Assembly: GCA_963828075.1 (NCBI GenBank)
Contig: CAWHDH010000021.1
Span: 2,046,001 to 2,110,000, forward strand
Source of the DNA: JACCYI01 sp963828075
GTDB lineage: Bacteria > Actinomycetota > Thermoleophilia > Solirubrobacterales > Solirubrobacteraceae
Length of the DNA stretch: 64,000 nt
Direction of reading: 5' to 3'
Positions 24,357 through 31,553 of this stretch are shown here, piece by piece. The position numbers and the translations under genes are program-made. The notes beneath the pieces were generated by a model that saw only the letters and a program-made list of their open reading frames with translations, was not told the DNA's origin and ran no database searches. Every line of letters begins with the position of its first letter. The first letter of the stretch is position 1.

Positions 24357-24429
24357 GCCCCTGTAGCTCAACTGGCAGAGCAGCGGACTCTTAATCCGAA
24401 GGTTGAAGGTTCGATTCCTTCCGGGGGCA
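24357..24429 (+). tRNA. tRNA-Lys (anticodon CUU)
   Basis: 73 bases fold as a cloverleaf. The acceptor stem GCCCCTG pairs with CGGGGGC (one G-T wobble), with discriminator A at 24429. The D arm is TAGCTC...GAGCA. The anticodon loop CTCTTAA reads CTT for lysine codon AAG. The T arm is GAAGG-TTCGATT-CCTTC. CCA is not encoded. Position 27-43 is a G-A mismatch. CUU is the expected main lysine tRNA in a GC-rich genome. Confidence 0.95.
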
Positions 24430-24430
24430 C

Positions 24431-24830
24431 TTGCGAGCGGACGAGGGGTACTTCGGCGAGCGCGTCGCGGAGCTCGCCGGTGACGGTGCGGCGCTGGAGT
24501 TCGCGATCGGCACCGGCCGGATCGCGCTCCCGCTCGCCGAGCGCGGGGTGCGCGTCGCCGGCATCGACAACTCGGAGGCAACCTGGTCACGCAGGACGGT
24601 CAGGTCGCGTGCTTCGAGAACGCGGCCGCTCACCTCGGCAGCGGCGGGCGGTTCGTGACGAGGCCCGCGTGCCGGAGCTTCAGCGGCTGCCGCTGGGCCA
24701 GACCGTCCTACCGTGGCGGGCCGACCCCGAGGGGATGTCGTACTACGTCTACGACACCGTCACCCAGAGGCTGAGCGGCCGGCACTACCACTTCGTCGAC
24801 GGCGCCGTCCAGCCGAGCCCCACGGAGCGC
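24431..24830 (+). pseudogene. Decayed class I SAM-dependent methyltransferase
   Basis: Three frames together give pieces of one methyltransferase. In the first frame VAELAGDGAALEFAIGTGRIALPLAERG and VRVAGIDNSE are motif I and the following strand. The frame then shifts and continues with NLVTQDGQVACFENAAAHL, which in intact relatives lies about 60 residues later, so a middle section is missing. A one-base loss after GGRFV shifts again to EARVPELQRLPLGQTVLPW and YYVYDTVTQRLSGRHYHFVDG. The C-terminal part after about 24830 is absent. The fragment begins two bases after tRNA-Lys. Internal deletion plus two frameshifts and truncation make function impossible. The family comparison is from memory of intact proteins, not a search. 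Confidence 0.8.
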
Positions 24831-24841
24831 CCTAAACAAAT

Positions 24842-24877
24842 GTTGCATTGCAACGCGCTCCCCGGCGGGTGTAGCGT
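24842..24877 (+). promoter_or_regulatory. Promoter with overlapping palindrome for the polyproline protein gene
   Basis: TTGCAA (24848-24853), an 18-base spacer and TAGCGT (24872-24877) form a promoter whose predicted start falls on the A of the ATG at 24884, so the message would be leaderless. The -35 box lies inside a 6-1-6 palindrome, GTTGCA-T-TGCAAC (24842-24854), which looks like a repressor site. Confidence 0.55.
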
Positions 24878-24883
24878 CGGCGA

Positions 24884-26164
24884 ATGGTCGGACGTGCGCT
24901 CTGGCTGTCACTCTTCCTGGTCCTCGTGCCGGGGCCGGTCGCCGCGGTCGCGCAGACGCCGTTCGTGCAGATCACCTCGTCCGGGCCGCTGAAGGAGCTG
25001 TACCTCGGCAACGACCTGGCCTGTCAGGTGGCGCATGTCTCGGACGCGACCTTCGAGCTGTTTCCGAGGGACGCCAAGCCGGGGGATTGCGGCACGTTCG
25101 TGGCGGTCGGCGACGCGCTCTACACGCCGGACTTCGCCAACCACACGAGCAGCACGACGGGATCCCTGGGAGCCAGAACGGCGTTCACCCCGGTCAGCCA
25201 GAGCGGGGTCACCGGCGCCGGGACCACCGGGGACCCGTACAGGGTGACCACGGTGGGCGACGCGGGGACGACCGGCCTGCGCGTGACGAACGTCGACACC
25301 TACATCGTCGGCCAGGAGGGCTACCGCACCGACGTGACGCTCGCGAACGGCGGCAGCGGACGGCTGGCCGGGGTCGTGTACCGGGCGGGCGACTGCTACC
25401 TGCAGGACAACGACGTCGGGTTCGGGTTCGTCGACGTCGGCGCCGCCGCCGCGGGATGCTCGAGGAACGCGAACAACTCGCCGGCGGGCCGGATCGAGCA
25501 GTGGTTCCCCGCCACAGCGGGCGCGCGATACATGGAGGCCTTCTACAGCTCGGTGTGGGCGCACATCGCTACCAAGACACCGTTCCCGAACACGTGCGCG
25601 TGCGATCAGAACATCGACAACGGCGCAGGCGTCAGCTGGTCCTACGACCTGGCCGTCGGTGCGAGCGCCACGTTCGCCCACTTCACGGTGTTCTCGCCGG
25701 CCGGCACCGCGGGCCCGCCCGCTCCGCCGCCGCCCCCGCCCCCACCGCCCCCCCCGCCCCCGCCCCCGCCCCCGCCGCCGCCTCCTCCGCCAGCGGTGAC
25801 GCCGCCGCCGCCCGCGCAGCAACAGACGCAGCCCAGGCCGCCGGCGTTCGGCCCCGGCGGGCTCGTGACCGGGGCGCCCTCGAACAAGACGTGCCTGTCC
25901 AAGCGCAACTTCCGCATCCGCCTGCGCCACCCGAAGGGCTCGAGGATCATCGCGGCGACCGTGAAGGTGAACAGCAAGGTCGTCAAGACCCTGAAGGGCT
26001 CGCGGGTGACCGCGGCCGTCGATCTGCGGGGCCTGCCCAAGGGGCGCTACACCGTCGCGATCAGCATGCTCCTCGACGACGGCCGATTCGTGCGGGGCAC
26101 ACGGAAGTACAAGACCTGCGCGCCGGGCGAGCGCCCGAAGAAGCCGCGGCGGCGCGCGCCGTAG
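24884..26164 (+). CDS. Secreted protein with polyproline linker and basic C-terminal domain
   Basis: 426 residues. A signal peptide (LWLSLFLVLVPGPVAAVAQ) suggests export, with cleavage near residue 24. About 255 residues of beta-rich sequence with paired cysteines follow. Then comes a run of 23 consecutive prolines (25724-25792), a second PPPP, a QQQTQ spacer, and a C-terminal domain of about 110 residues rich in Lys/Arg (FRIRLRHPKGSR, VKVNSKVVKTLKGSR) with two cysteines (KTCLSK and YKTCAPG). The end resembles small beta-sandwich domains seen in secreted proteins of this lineage. No enzymatic motif is visible. A cell-wall-spanning role is plausible: the polyproline rod would lift the N-terminal domain. 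Confidence 0.75.
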   Translation: MVGRALWLSLFLVLVPGPVAAVAQTPFVQITSSGPLKELYLGNDLACQVAHVSDATFELFPRDAKPGDCGTFVAVGDALYTPDFANHTSSTTGSLGARTAFTPVSQSGVTGAGTTGDPYRVTTVGDAGTTGLRVTNVDTYIVGQEGYRTDVTLANGGSGRLAGVVYRAGDCYLQDNDVGFGFVDVGAAAAGCSRNANNSPAGRIEQWFPATAGARYMEAFYSSVWAHIATKTPFPNTCACDQNIDNGAGVSWSYDLAVGASATFAHFTVFSPAGTAGPPAPPPPPPPPPPPPPPPPPPPPPPPAVTPPPPAQQQTQPRPPAFGPGGLVTGAPSNKTCLSKRNFRIRLRHPKGSRIIAATVKVNSKVVKTLKGSRVTAAVDLRGLPKGRYTVAISMLLDDGRFVRGTRKYKTCAPGERPKKPRRRAP

Positions 26165-26180
26165 CCTTCAGGCCCGCCGG

Positions 26181-26186
26181 TAGACT
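26181..26186 (+). promoter_or_regulatory. TAGACT -10 element of the sugar importer operon
   Basis: TAGACT ends 10 bases before the GTG at 26196, as at hemB. The predicted transcript starts about 3 bases before the start codon, with no ribosome site. It lies 17 bases after the stop of the secreted protein gene. Confidence 0.5.
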
Positions 26187-26195
26187 CGCGGCCTG

Positions 26196-27053
26196 GTGAG
26201 CGCGACCGCAGCGAGCCGGCGCGCGCCGGCGACCGAGCGCGGTGGCCGCCGCCACGTGGCGGCGATCCTGATCGCCGTCGTCTTCCTGCTGCCGCTGTAC
26301 TTCATGGTCAGCGGGTCGCTGCGCAAGGCGGGGCTGCCGCCACCGCGGACGCCGGAGCTGTTCCCAACCTCACCGGCGTGGGCCAACTACAGCCGCGCCT
26401 TCGAGCTGGTCGACATCCCTCGCTACACGTTGAACTCGCTGATCGTCGTGGCGTTCGCCGTCCCGCTCACGGTGCTCACCGCGTCGTGGGCCGCCTTCGC
26501 GATGACGCGGCTCCCCCGCCGGTGGGCCGGCGTCCTGGTCGCGGTCTCCCTGATCGCGCTGATGGTGCCGCTGACCGCGCTGCTCGTCCCCCGCTTCACG
26601 ATCTTCAAGACGCTCGGGCTGATCAACACCTACGTGCCGCTGATCGCGCCCGCGCTCATGGGGACCTCGCCATTCTACGTGCTCCTCTACTACTGGAGCT
26701 TCCGCCGGCTGCCGCCGGAGCTCTTCGAGGCGGCTCGGCTCGAGGGCCTGAACCCGCTGGGGATCTGGTGGCGCGTCGCGATGCCGCTCGTCCGGCCGGT
26801 GACGGTCGCCGTCGCCGTGCTCGCCTTCGTGTTCACGTGGAGCAACTTCCTGGACCCGCTGATCTTCCTGTTCGACCAGGAGAAGTTCACCGTGCCGCTC
26901 GGCCTGCGCTCGCTGGCCACGCTCGACCGCACGAACTTCCCGCTGCTGCTGGCCGGCTCGGTGGCGGCGACGCTGCCCGTGGTGCTCGCCTTCGTCTACG
27001 TCCAGCGCTATTTCTTGCAGGAGTTCCGCGGACAAGGTTGGATGGGTCGATGA
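26196..27053 (+). CDS. Carbohydrate ABC transporter permease (MalG-like)
   Basis: 285 residues with six membrane helices. The EAA loop that docks to the ATPase is EAARLEGLNPLGIWWRVAMP, ending LVRP, close to the MalG consensus. The N-terminal helix VAAILIAVVFLLPLYFMVSGS and FTWSNFLDPLIFL near the end are typical of the CUT1 family inner-membrane partner. GTG start. The next gene (solute-binding protein) starts on the overlapping stop (ATGATGA context). Confidence 0.88.
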   Translation: MSATAASRRAPATERGGRRHVAAILIAVVFLLPLYFMVSGSLRKAGLPPPRTPELFPTSPAWANYSRAFELVDIPRYTLNSLIVVAFAVPLTVLTASWAAFAMTRLPRRWAGVLVAVSLIALMVPLTALLVPRFTIFKTLGLINTYVPLIAPALMGTSPFYVLLYYWSFRRLPPELFEAARLEGLNPLGIWWRVAMPLVRPVTVAVAVLAFVFTWSNFLDPLIFLFDQEKFTVPLGLRSLATLDRTNFPLLLAGSVAATLPVVLAFVYVQRYFLQEFRGQGWMGR

Positions 27054-28366
27054 TGCCCGCCATGAGGAACGCATTCACGCTCGTGCTCGTGCTCGTGCTC
27101 TTCACCGCCGGCTGCGGCGGCGACGACGACGACAAGGGCGGCAGCGCGAAATCCGGCGGGAAGGTCGCCGGCGACGTGAGCTTCCTGGTGTTCGGCGACC
27201 CGGAGGAGATCCAGGCCTTCCGCGACGTCATCGCCGCCTACAAGAAGGCGCAGCCGGGCGTCGACGTCAAGCTGATCGAGGCGAGCGACCGCGACGACCT
27301 GATCGCCCGCCTGTCGACCTCGTTCTCCGGCGGCACCCCGCCCGACCTGTTCCTCCTGAACTACCGCTTCTACGGTCAGTTCGCCGCCCGCGGCGTGCTC
27401 GAGCCGATCCAGCCGCGCCTCGACGGCTCGAAGGAGTTCAAGGAGGCCGACTTCCACGAGCCGGCGATGAACGCGTTCCGCATCGACGGCAAGCTCCAGT
27501 GCCTGCCGCAGAACATCTCGAGCCTCGTCACCTACTACAACAAGGACCTGTTCGAGAAGGCCGGCGTCGAGGAGCCCAAGGCCGGCTGGACGTGGGACCA
27601 GATGGTCGAGTCGGCGAAGAAGCTGACCGACGACTCCGACGGCGACGGGAAGGCGGAGGTCTACGGGCTCGGCGTCGAGCCGTCGCTCATCCGCATCGCG
27701 CCGTTCATCTGGTCCAACGGCGGCCAGCTCGTCAACGACGACTCCAAGCCGACGCGCTTCGCCCTCGAGTCGCCGGAGGCCCAGGAGGCGATGAAGCGGT
27801 TCTTCGAGCTGCACACCGTCGACAAGGTCATCCCCGGCGAGGAGGAGGTCGAGGCCGAGGACGACGAGACGCGCTTCCAGAACGGGCGGCTCGCGATGGT
27901 GCTCTCCTCCCGCCGGTCGACGCCGGCCTTCCGGACGATCACCAAGTTCGACTGGGACGTCGCGCCGCTGCCGCAGTTCTCCGAGCCGGCGGGCATCCTG
28001 CACACCGATGCGTACTGCATGACCAAGGCGTCCAAGAACAAGGACGCCGCCTGGAGCTTCATGGAGTACGCGCTCGGGCCGAAGGGCGCGCCGGTGGTCT
28101 CGAAGTCCGGCCGCACGGTCCCGTCGCTCAAGGCGGTCTCGGACTCCGAGGCGTTCCTGGACCCGACCGTCAAGCCCAAGAACTCGAAGGTCTTCCTCGA
28201 CACGATCCCCGTCATCCGGCAGGTCCCGAGCCTGTCGACCTGGGCGGAGATCGAGGACGCCGCCGAGCCCTTCCTGGAGGAGGGCCTCTACAAGGGGGCG
28301 GACTCGGCGGAGGTCGCCGCGCAGATCCACAAGGCCACGGAACCCATTTTCGCGCGGGCGAAGTAA
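27050..28366 (+). CDS. Extracellular carbohydrate-binding lipoprotein of an ABC importer
   Basis: 438 residues from the ATG at 27050; ATGs at 27053 and 27062 are equally possible. The N-terminus is a lipoprotein signal ending in the lipobox FTAGC, followed by a GGDDDDK linker. The rest is a family 1 solute-binding protein: FRDVIAAYKKAQPGVDVKLI, FSGGTPPDLFLLN, YYNKDLFEKAGVEEPKAGWTW and the helical AWSFMEYALGPKGAPVVS region. It should capture an oligosaccharide or polyol at the cell surface for the permeases on either side. Confidence 0.88.
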   Translation: MMPAMRNAFTLVLVLVLFTAGCGGDDDDKGGSAKSGGKVAGDVSFLVFGDPEEIQAFRDVIAAYKKAQPGVDVKLIEASDRDDLIARLSTSFSGGTPPDLFLLNYRFYGQFAARGVLEPIQPRLDGSKEFKEADFHEPAMNAFRIDGKLQCLPQNISSLVTYYNKDLFEKAGVEEPKAGWTWDQMVESAKKLTDDSDGDGKAEVYGLGVEPSLIRIAPFIWSNGGQLVNDDSKPTRFALESPEAQEAMKRFFELHTVDKVIPGEEEVEAEDDETRFQNGRLAMVLSSRRSTPAFRTITKFDWDVAPLPQFSEPAGILHTDAYCMTKASKNKDAAWSFMEYALGPKGAPVVSKSGRTVPSLKAVSDSEAFLDPTVKPKNSKVFLDTIPVIRQVPSLSTWAEIEDAAEPFLEEGLYKGADSAEVAAQIHKATEPIFARAK

Positions 28367-28371
28367 CTCGG

Positions 28372-29424
28372 GTGGCCGGACTGAGGTTCGCGGAGGTCCG
28401 CAAGGACTACGGACCGGTCCAGGCGCTGCGCGGCCTCGACCTCGAGGTGGCCGACGGGGAGTTCCTCGTCCTCGTCGGCCCGTCGGGGTGCGGCAAGAGC
28501 ACCGCGCTGCGGGCCGCCGCCGGCCTCGAGGATGTCACCGAGGGCTCGATCCACATCGGGGGGCGGGACGTGACGCGGGTGCCCCCCGGCGAGCGCAACG
28601 TCTCGATGGTGTTCCAGAGCTACGCGCTGTTCCCGCATCTCTCCGTCGAGCAGAACGTCGGCTTCGGCCTGCGCGCCCGGGGCACACCGCGCGCCGAGAT
28701 GCGGGAGAAGGTGATCGCGGCGGCAGAGGTCGTCGGCTGCCGCCACGTCCTCGAGCGCCGGCCGTACGAGCTCTCAGGTGGTGAGCGTCAGCGCGTGGCG
28801 CTGGCGCGCGCGCTCGTGCGCGAGCCGGCGGTGTTCCTGCTCGACGAGCCGCTGTCGAACCTCGACGCGCAGCTGCGCGTCCACATGCGCGCCGAGCTCA
28901 AGAAGCTCCACCAGCGGCTCGGCGCGACGATGGTCTACGTCACCCACGACCAGGTCGAGGCGCTGACGATGGGTGACAGGATCGCGGTGCTGCGCGACGG
29001 CGTCATCCAGCAGCTGGGCTCGCCCGACGACATCTACCAGCGCCCGGCGAACCGCTTCGTGGCGCATTTCATCGGCAGCCCGGCGATGAACCTCTACCCG
29101 GCGCTCCCCACCGACGGCGGCGTGCAGGCCGGCCCGTTCAGGGTGAGCGCGGACAACGCGCTCCTCATCGGGCGGCAGCTGGAGATCGGCGTCCGCCCGG
29201 AGCACGTCGCGGTCACCCGTGGCGGGCTCGGCGGGCGCGCCAGGGTGGAGGTGGTCGAGATCGCCGGGAGCGAGACCTATCTGCATCTGATCGCGGGCGA
29301 GCACGAGCTGATCGCGCGCGTCGGGCCCGAGCTGCGGCCCCGGATCGGCGAGACGCTCCGCGTGCACGCGGAGCACGAGCACCTGCACTACTTCGACGCC
29401 GCCACCGGCGTCGCGGCGCGCTGA
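28372..29424 (+). CDS. Sugar ABC transporter ATP-binding protein (MsmX/UgpC-like)
   Basis: 350 residues, GTG start. Walker A GPSGCGKST, Q-loop VFQSYALFPHLSVEQN, signature LSGGERQR, Walker B VFLLDEPLSNLD and H-loop VTHD are present. The C-terminal TOBE-like regulatory domain (IGVRPEHVAV, HLIAGEHELIARV) is the MalK type. It energises the two permeases in this operon, each about 290 residues. Codon use and spacing (five bases after the binding-protein gene) fit one transcription unit. Confidence 0.92.
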   Translation: MAGLRFAEVRKDYGPVQALRGLDLEVADGEFLVLVGPSGCGKSTALRAAAGLEDVTEGSIHIGGRDVTRVPPGERNVSMVFQSYALFPHLSVEQNVGFGLRARGTPRAEMREKVIAAAEVVGCRHVLERRPYELSGGERQRVALARALVREPAVFLLDEPLSNLDAQLRVHMRAELKKLHQRLGATMVYVTHDQVEALTMGDRIAVLRDGVIQQLGSPDDIYQRPANRFVAHFIGSPAMNLYPALPTDGGVQAGPFRVSADNALLIGRQLEIGVRPEHVAVTRGGLGGRARVEVVEIAGSETYLHLIAGEHELIARVGPELRPRIGETLRVHAEHEHLHYFDAATGVAAR

Positions 29425-29426
29425 CG

Positions 29427-30308
29427 ATGCGCCGCGACCGCGAGCGGCGCGAGATCGCGCTCATGCTGGCGCCCTTCCTCTTCGGGCTCGCGCTGCTCAT
29501 CGTCATCCCCGCCGGCGTCACCTTCGCCCTGGCGCTGACCGAGTACGACCTGATCGGATCGCCGTCGTACATCGGCCTCGACAACTTCCGCGAGCTGTTC
29601 GGCGACGACATCTTCGGGATCTCGCTGCGCAACTCGCTGATGTTCATCGCGATCGCCGTCCCGCTGCGCCTCGCCGGGGCGCTCGCGCTCGCGCTGCTGC
29701 TGCATCAGCGGTTCCGCGGCGTCGGCGCGTACCGGACGGCGAGCTACCTGCCGACCGTCGTGCCCGACGTCGCCTACGCGCTGCTGTGGCTGTGGATCTT
29801 CAACCCGCTCTACGGCCCGCTGAACCTCGCGCTGGAGGCGCTCGGCGGCCCGACGCCGTCGTGGCTGACCGACGTGCGCGCCGCGCAGTGGGCGGTGATC
29901 ATCATGAGCCTCTTCCAGATCGGCGAGGGCTTCATCGTCGCGATGGCGACGCGCCAGGGACTGCCGTCCGAGCTCTACGAGCTGGGCGAGGTCGAGGGCG
30001 CCCGCCCGCTGCACATGTTCCGGCGCGTGACGCTGCCGCTGATGGCGCCGACGCTGCTCCTGCTCATGTTCCGCGACACCATCTTCAGCTTCCAGGCGAA
30101 CTTCGTTCCGGCGCTGCTCGTCACCGAGGGCGGCCCGACGCCCTACGCCACGACGTACCTGCCCCTCTTCATCTACCGCAACGGCTTCGAGTACCTGCGC
30201 TACGGCTACGCGTCAGCGGCCACCCTGACGATGTTCTTCGTCACCGCGATGATCGTGTACGTCCAGTTCCGCATCATCCACCACTGGCGCCGCTCGTTCG
30301 TCGTCTAG
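29427..30308 (+). CDS. Carbohydrate ABC transporter permease (MalF-like)
   Basis: 293 residues, six helices. The EAA loop reads ELGEVEGARPLHMFRRVTLP, typical of the MalF-side partner. The N-terminal helix ALMLAPFLFGLALLIVIPAG and the FNPLYGPLNLALEALG loop are family-like. It starts two bases after the ATPase stop. The last 96 bases are overlapped by the convergent GT4 gene. No sugar hydrolase or regulator is in the operon, so the substrate is open. Confidence 0.88.
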   Translation: MRRDRERREIALMLAPFLFGLALLIVIPAGVTFALALTEYDLIGSPSYIGLDNFRELFGDDIFGISLRNSLMFIAIAVPLRLAGALALALLLHQRFRGVGAYRTASYLPTVVPDVAYALLWLWIFNPLYGPLNLALEALGGPTPSWLTDVRAAQWAVIIMSLFQIGEGFIVAMATRQGLPSELYELGEVEGARPLHMFRRVTLPLMAPTLLLLMFRDTIFSFQANFVPALLVTEGGPTPYATTYLPLFIYRNGFEYLRYGYASAATLTMFFVTAMIVYVQFRIIHHWRRSFVV

Positions 30309-31511
30309 ACCCTGCCCGCGGCGCGCGGAGACCGCGTCGGCGATCAGCTCGAGCAGCCGGCCGGTCTCGCGGTCGACATCGCACCAGGCGATGACCCGCG
30401 CGCGCCCGGCCTGCCCCATGTCGGCGCGCTCCTCGGGGCTCATGTGCAGGAGCTCGTCGAGGGCGGCGGCGAGCGCCGCGGGGTCGCCGGGCGGCACCAG
30501 GCGGCCACTGCGGCGGTCGACGATCTCCGGCAGCCCGACCTCGCTGGTCGCCACCACGGGGACCTCCATGGCGAGTGCCTCCTTCACGACCACCGGCATG
30601 GCGTCGCGGTCGCCGTCGGCGGCCACGACGCAGGGCATGGCGAGCACCGGCGCGTCCTCGAGCAGCTCGAGCACGCGCTCCGGCGGCTGGGCGCCGACCA
30701 GCTCGACGATCTCGTCGAGCCCCAGCTCGGCAACCTGCGCGCGCAGCGCCGCCTCCAGCGGGCCGGCCCCGACGATCGTCAGCCGCCCGAGCCCGTGGCC
30801 GGCGCGCAGCAGCGCGGCGGCGTCGACGAGGTCGACGAAGCCCTTCTTCTCCACCAGCCGCCCGACCGCCAGGATGCGCCGCCCGGCCGGATGCGGGCGC
30901 GTGCGGCGGAAGCGCTCGGGATCCACGCCCATCACGATCTCGTGGATCCGGTGGGCGTCGGGCGGGCCGACGAGCTCGCGCAGGTAGCGCAGGTTGTAGG
31001 CGCACGGCGTGGTCGCGAACGTCGCCTCGCGCAGCTTGCGCTCGAGGTTGCGCGGGTCGCGGAAGATGTCGACGGCATGCGCGGTGACGCTGACCGACAG
31101 GTCGAGCAGCCGCCCGAGCCGCAGCGCCTCCACCGCGGCGCGCGACGCGAAATGCACGTGCAGGTGCTCGACGCCGCGCCGGCCCAGCTCGAGCGCGACC
31201 GGCGCCAGCGTCGCGATGTGCCGCGGGTCGTCGTCCGGCGCCCAGGTCCGGCGGTCGCGCGCGTCGCGCAGGCAGCGGACCGGGTGGCGGGCGGCCAGCC
31301 GCGCGAGCGCGACGCGCTTGGCGCCCGGCGCGAGGTCCTCGAGGTAGGTGACCGGGAGGTTGCCGAGATCGGCCGGGCGGTGCTCGCGCCGGGCGTGGGC
31401 GATCGCGACGACCGACACCTCGTGCCCCTGGCGGCGCATCGCCCGGATCTCGTTGACGATGAACGTCTCGGACAGCTCCGGGAAGACGTCGCAGAAGACG
31501 GCGATGTTCAC
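30213..31511 (-). CDS. GT4-family glycosyltransferase
   Basis: 432 residues. A GT-B fold enzyme: the acceptor-binding N-terminal half begins MNIAVFCDVFPELSETFIVNEI, and the donor half has RRILAVGRLVEKKGFVDLV and the PVVVKEALAMEVPVVATSEVG-type EX7E region with SEVGLPEIVD. It is likely a retaining enzyme adding sugars to an exopolysaccharide or glycolipid. GGGAG six bases before the ATG is a good ribosome site. The last ~32 residues (from about ARRGQGLDDERA) read antisense through the end of the permease gene and are low-complexity and acidic, unlike a GT4 C-terminus, which suggests a lost stop codon. Confidence 0.85.
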   Translation of the reverse strand: MNIAVFCDVFPELSETFIVNEIRAMRRQGHEVSVVAIAHARREHRPADLGNLPVTYLEDLAPGAKRVALARLAARHPVRCLRDARDRRTWAPDDDPRHIATLAPVALELGRRGVEHLHVHFASRAAVEALRLGRLLDLSVSVTAHAVDIFRDPRNLERKLREATFATTPCAYNLRYLRELVGPPDAHRIHEIVMGVDPERFRRTRPHPAGRRILAVGRLVEKKGFVDLVDAAALLRAGHGLGRLTIVGAGPLEAALRAQVAELGLDEIVELVGAQPPERVLELLEDAPVLAMPCVVAADGDRDAMPVVVKEALAMEVPVVATSEVGLPEIVDRRSGRLVPPGDPAALAAALDELLHMSPEERADMGQAGRARVIAWCDVDRETGRLLELIADAVSARRGQGLDDERAAPVVDDAELDVHDHRGDEEHRQGGR

Positions 31512-31553
31512 TCCCGCACAAGGCTATACGCCGGGCCGTGCTTTCCTTGCGCT

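Noticed and set aside
24431..24658. 75-codon open frame as an intact small methyltransferase gene
   Set aside because: The homologous sequence continues in two other frames, so this frame is only the first piece of a pseudogene.
25724..25792. C-rich tract considered as a CRISPR or tandem DNA repeat
   Set aside because: It encodes proline codons in a clear reading frame and has no repeat-spacer organisation.
31077..31145. Possible HTH or promoter features inside the GT4 gene
   Set aside because: Only composition-driven hits without spacing; inside coding sequence.
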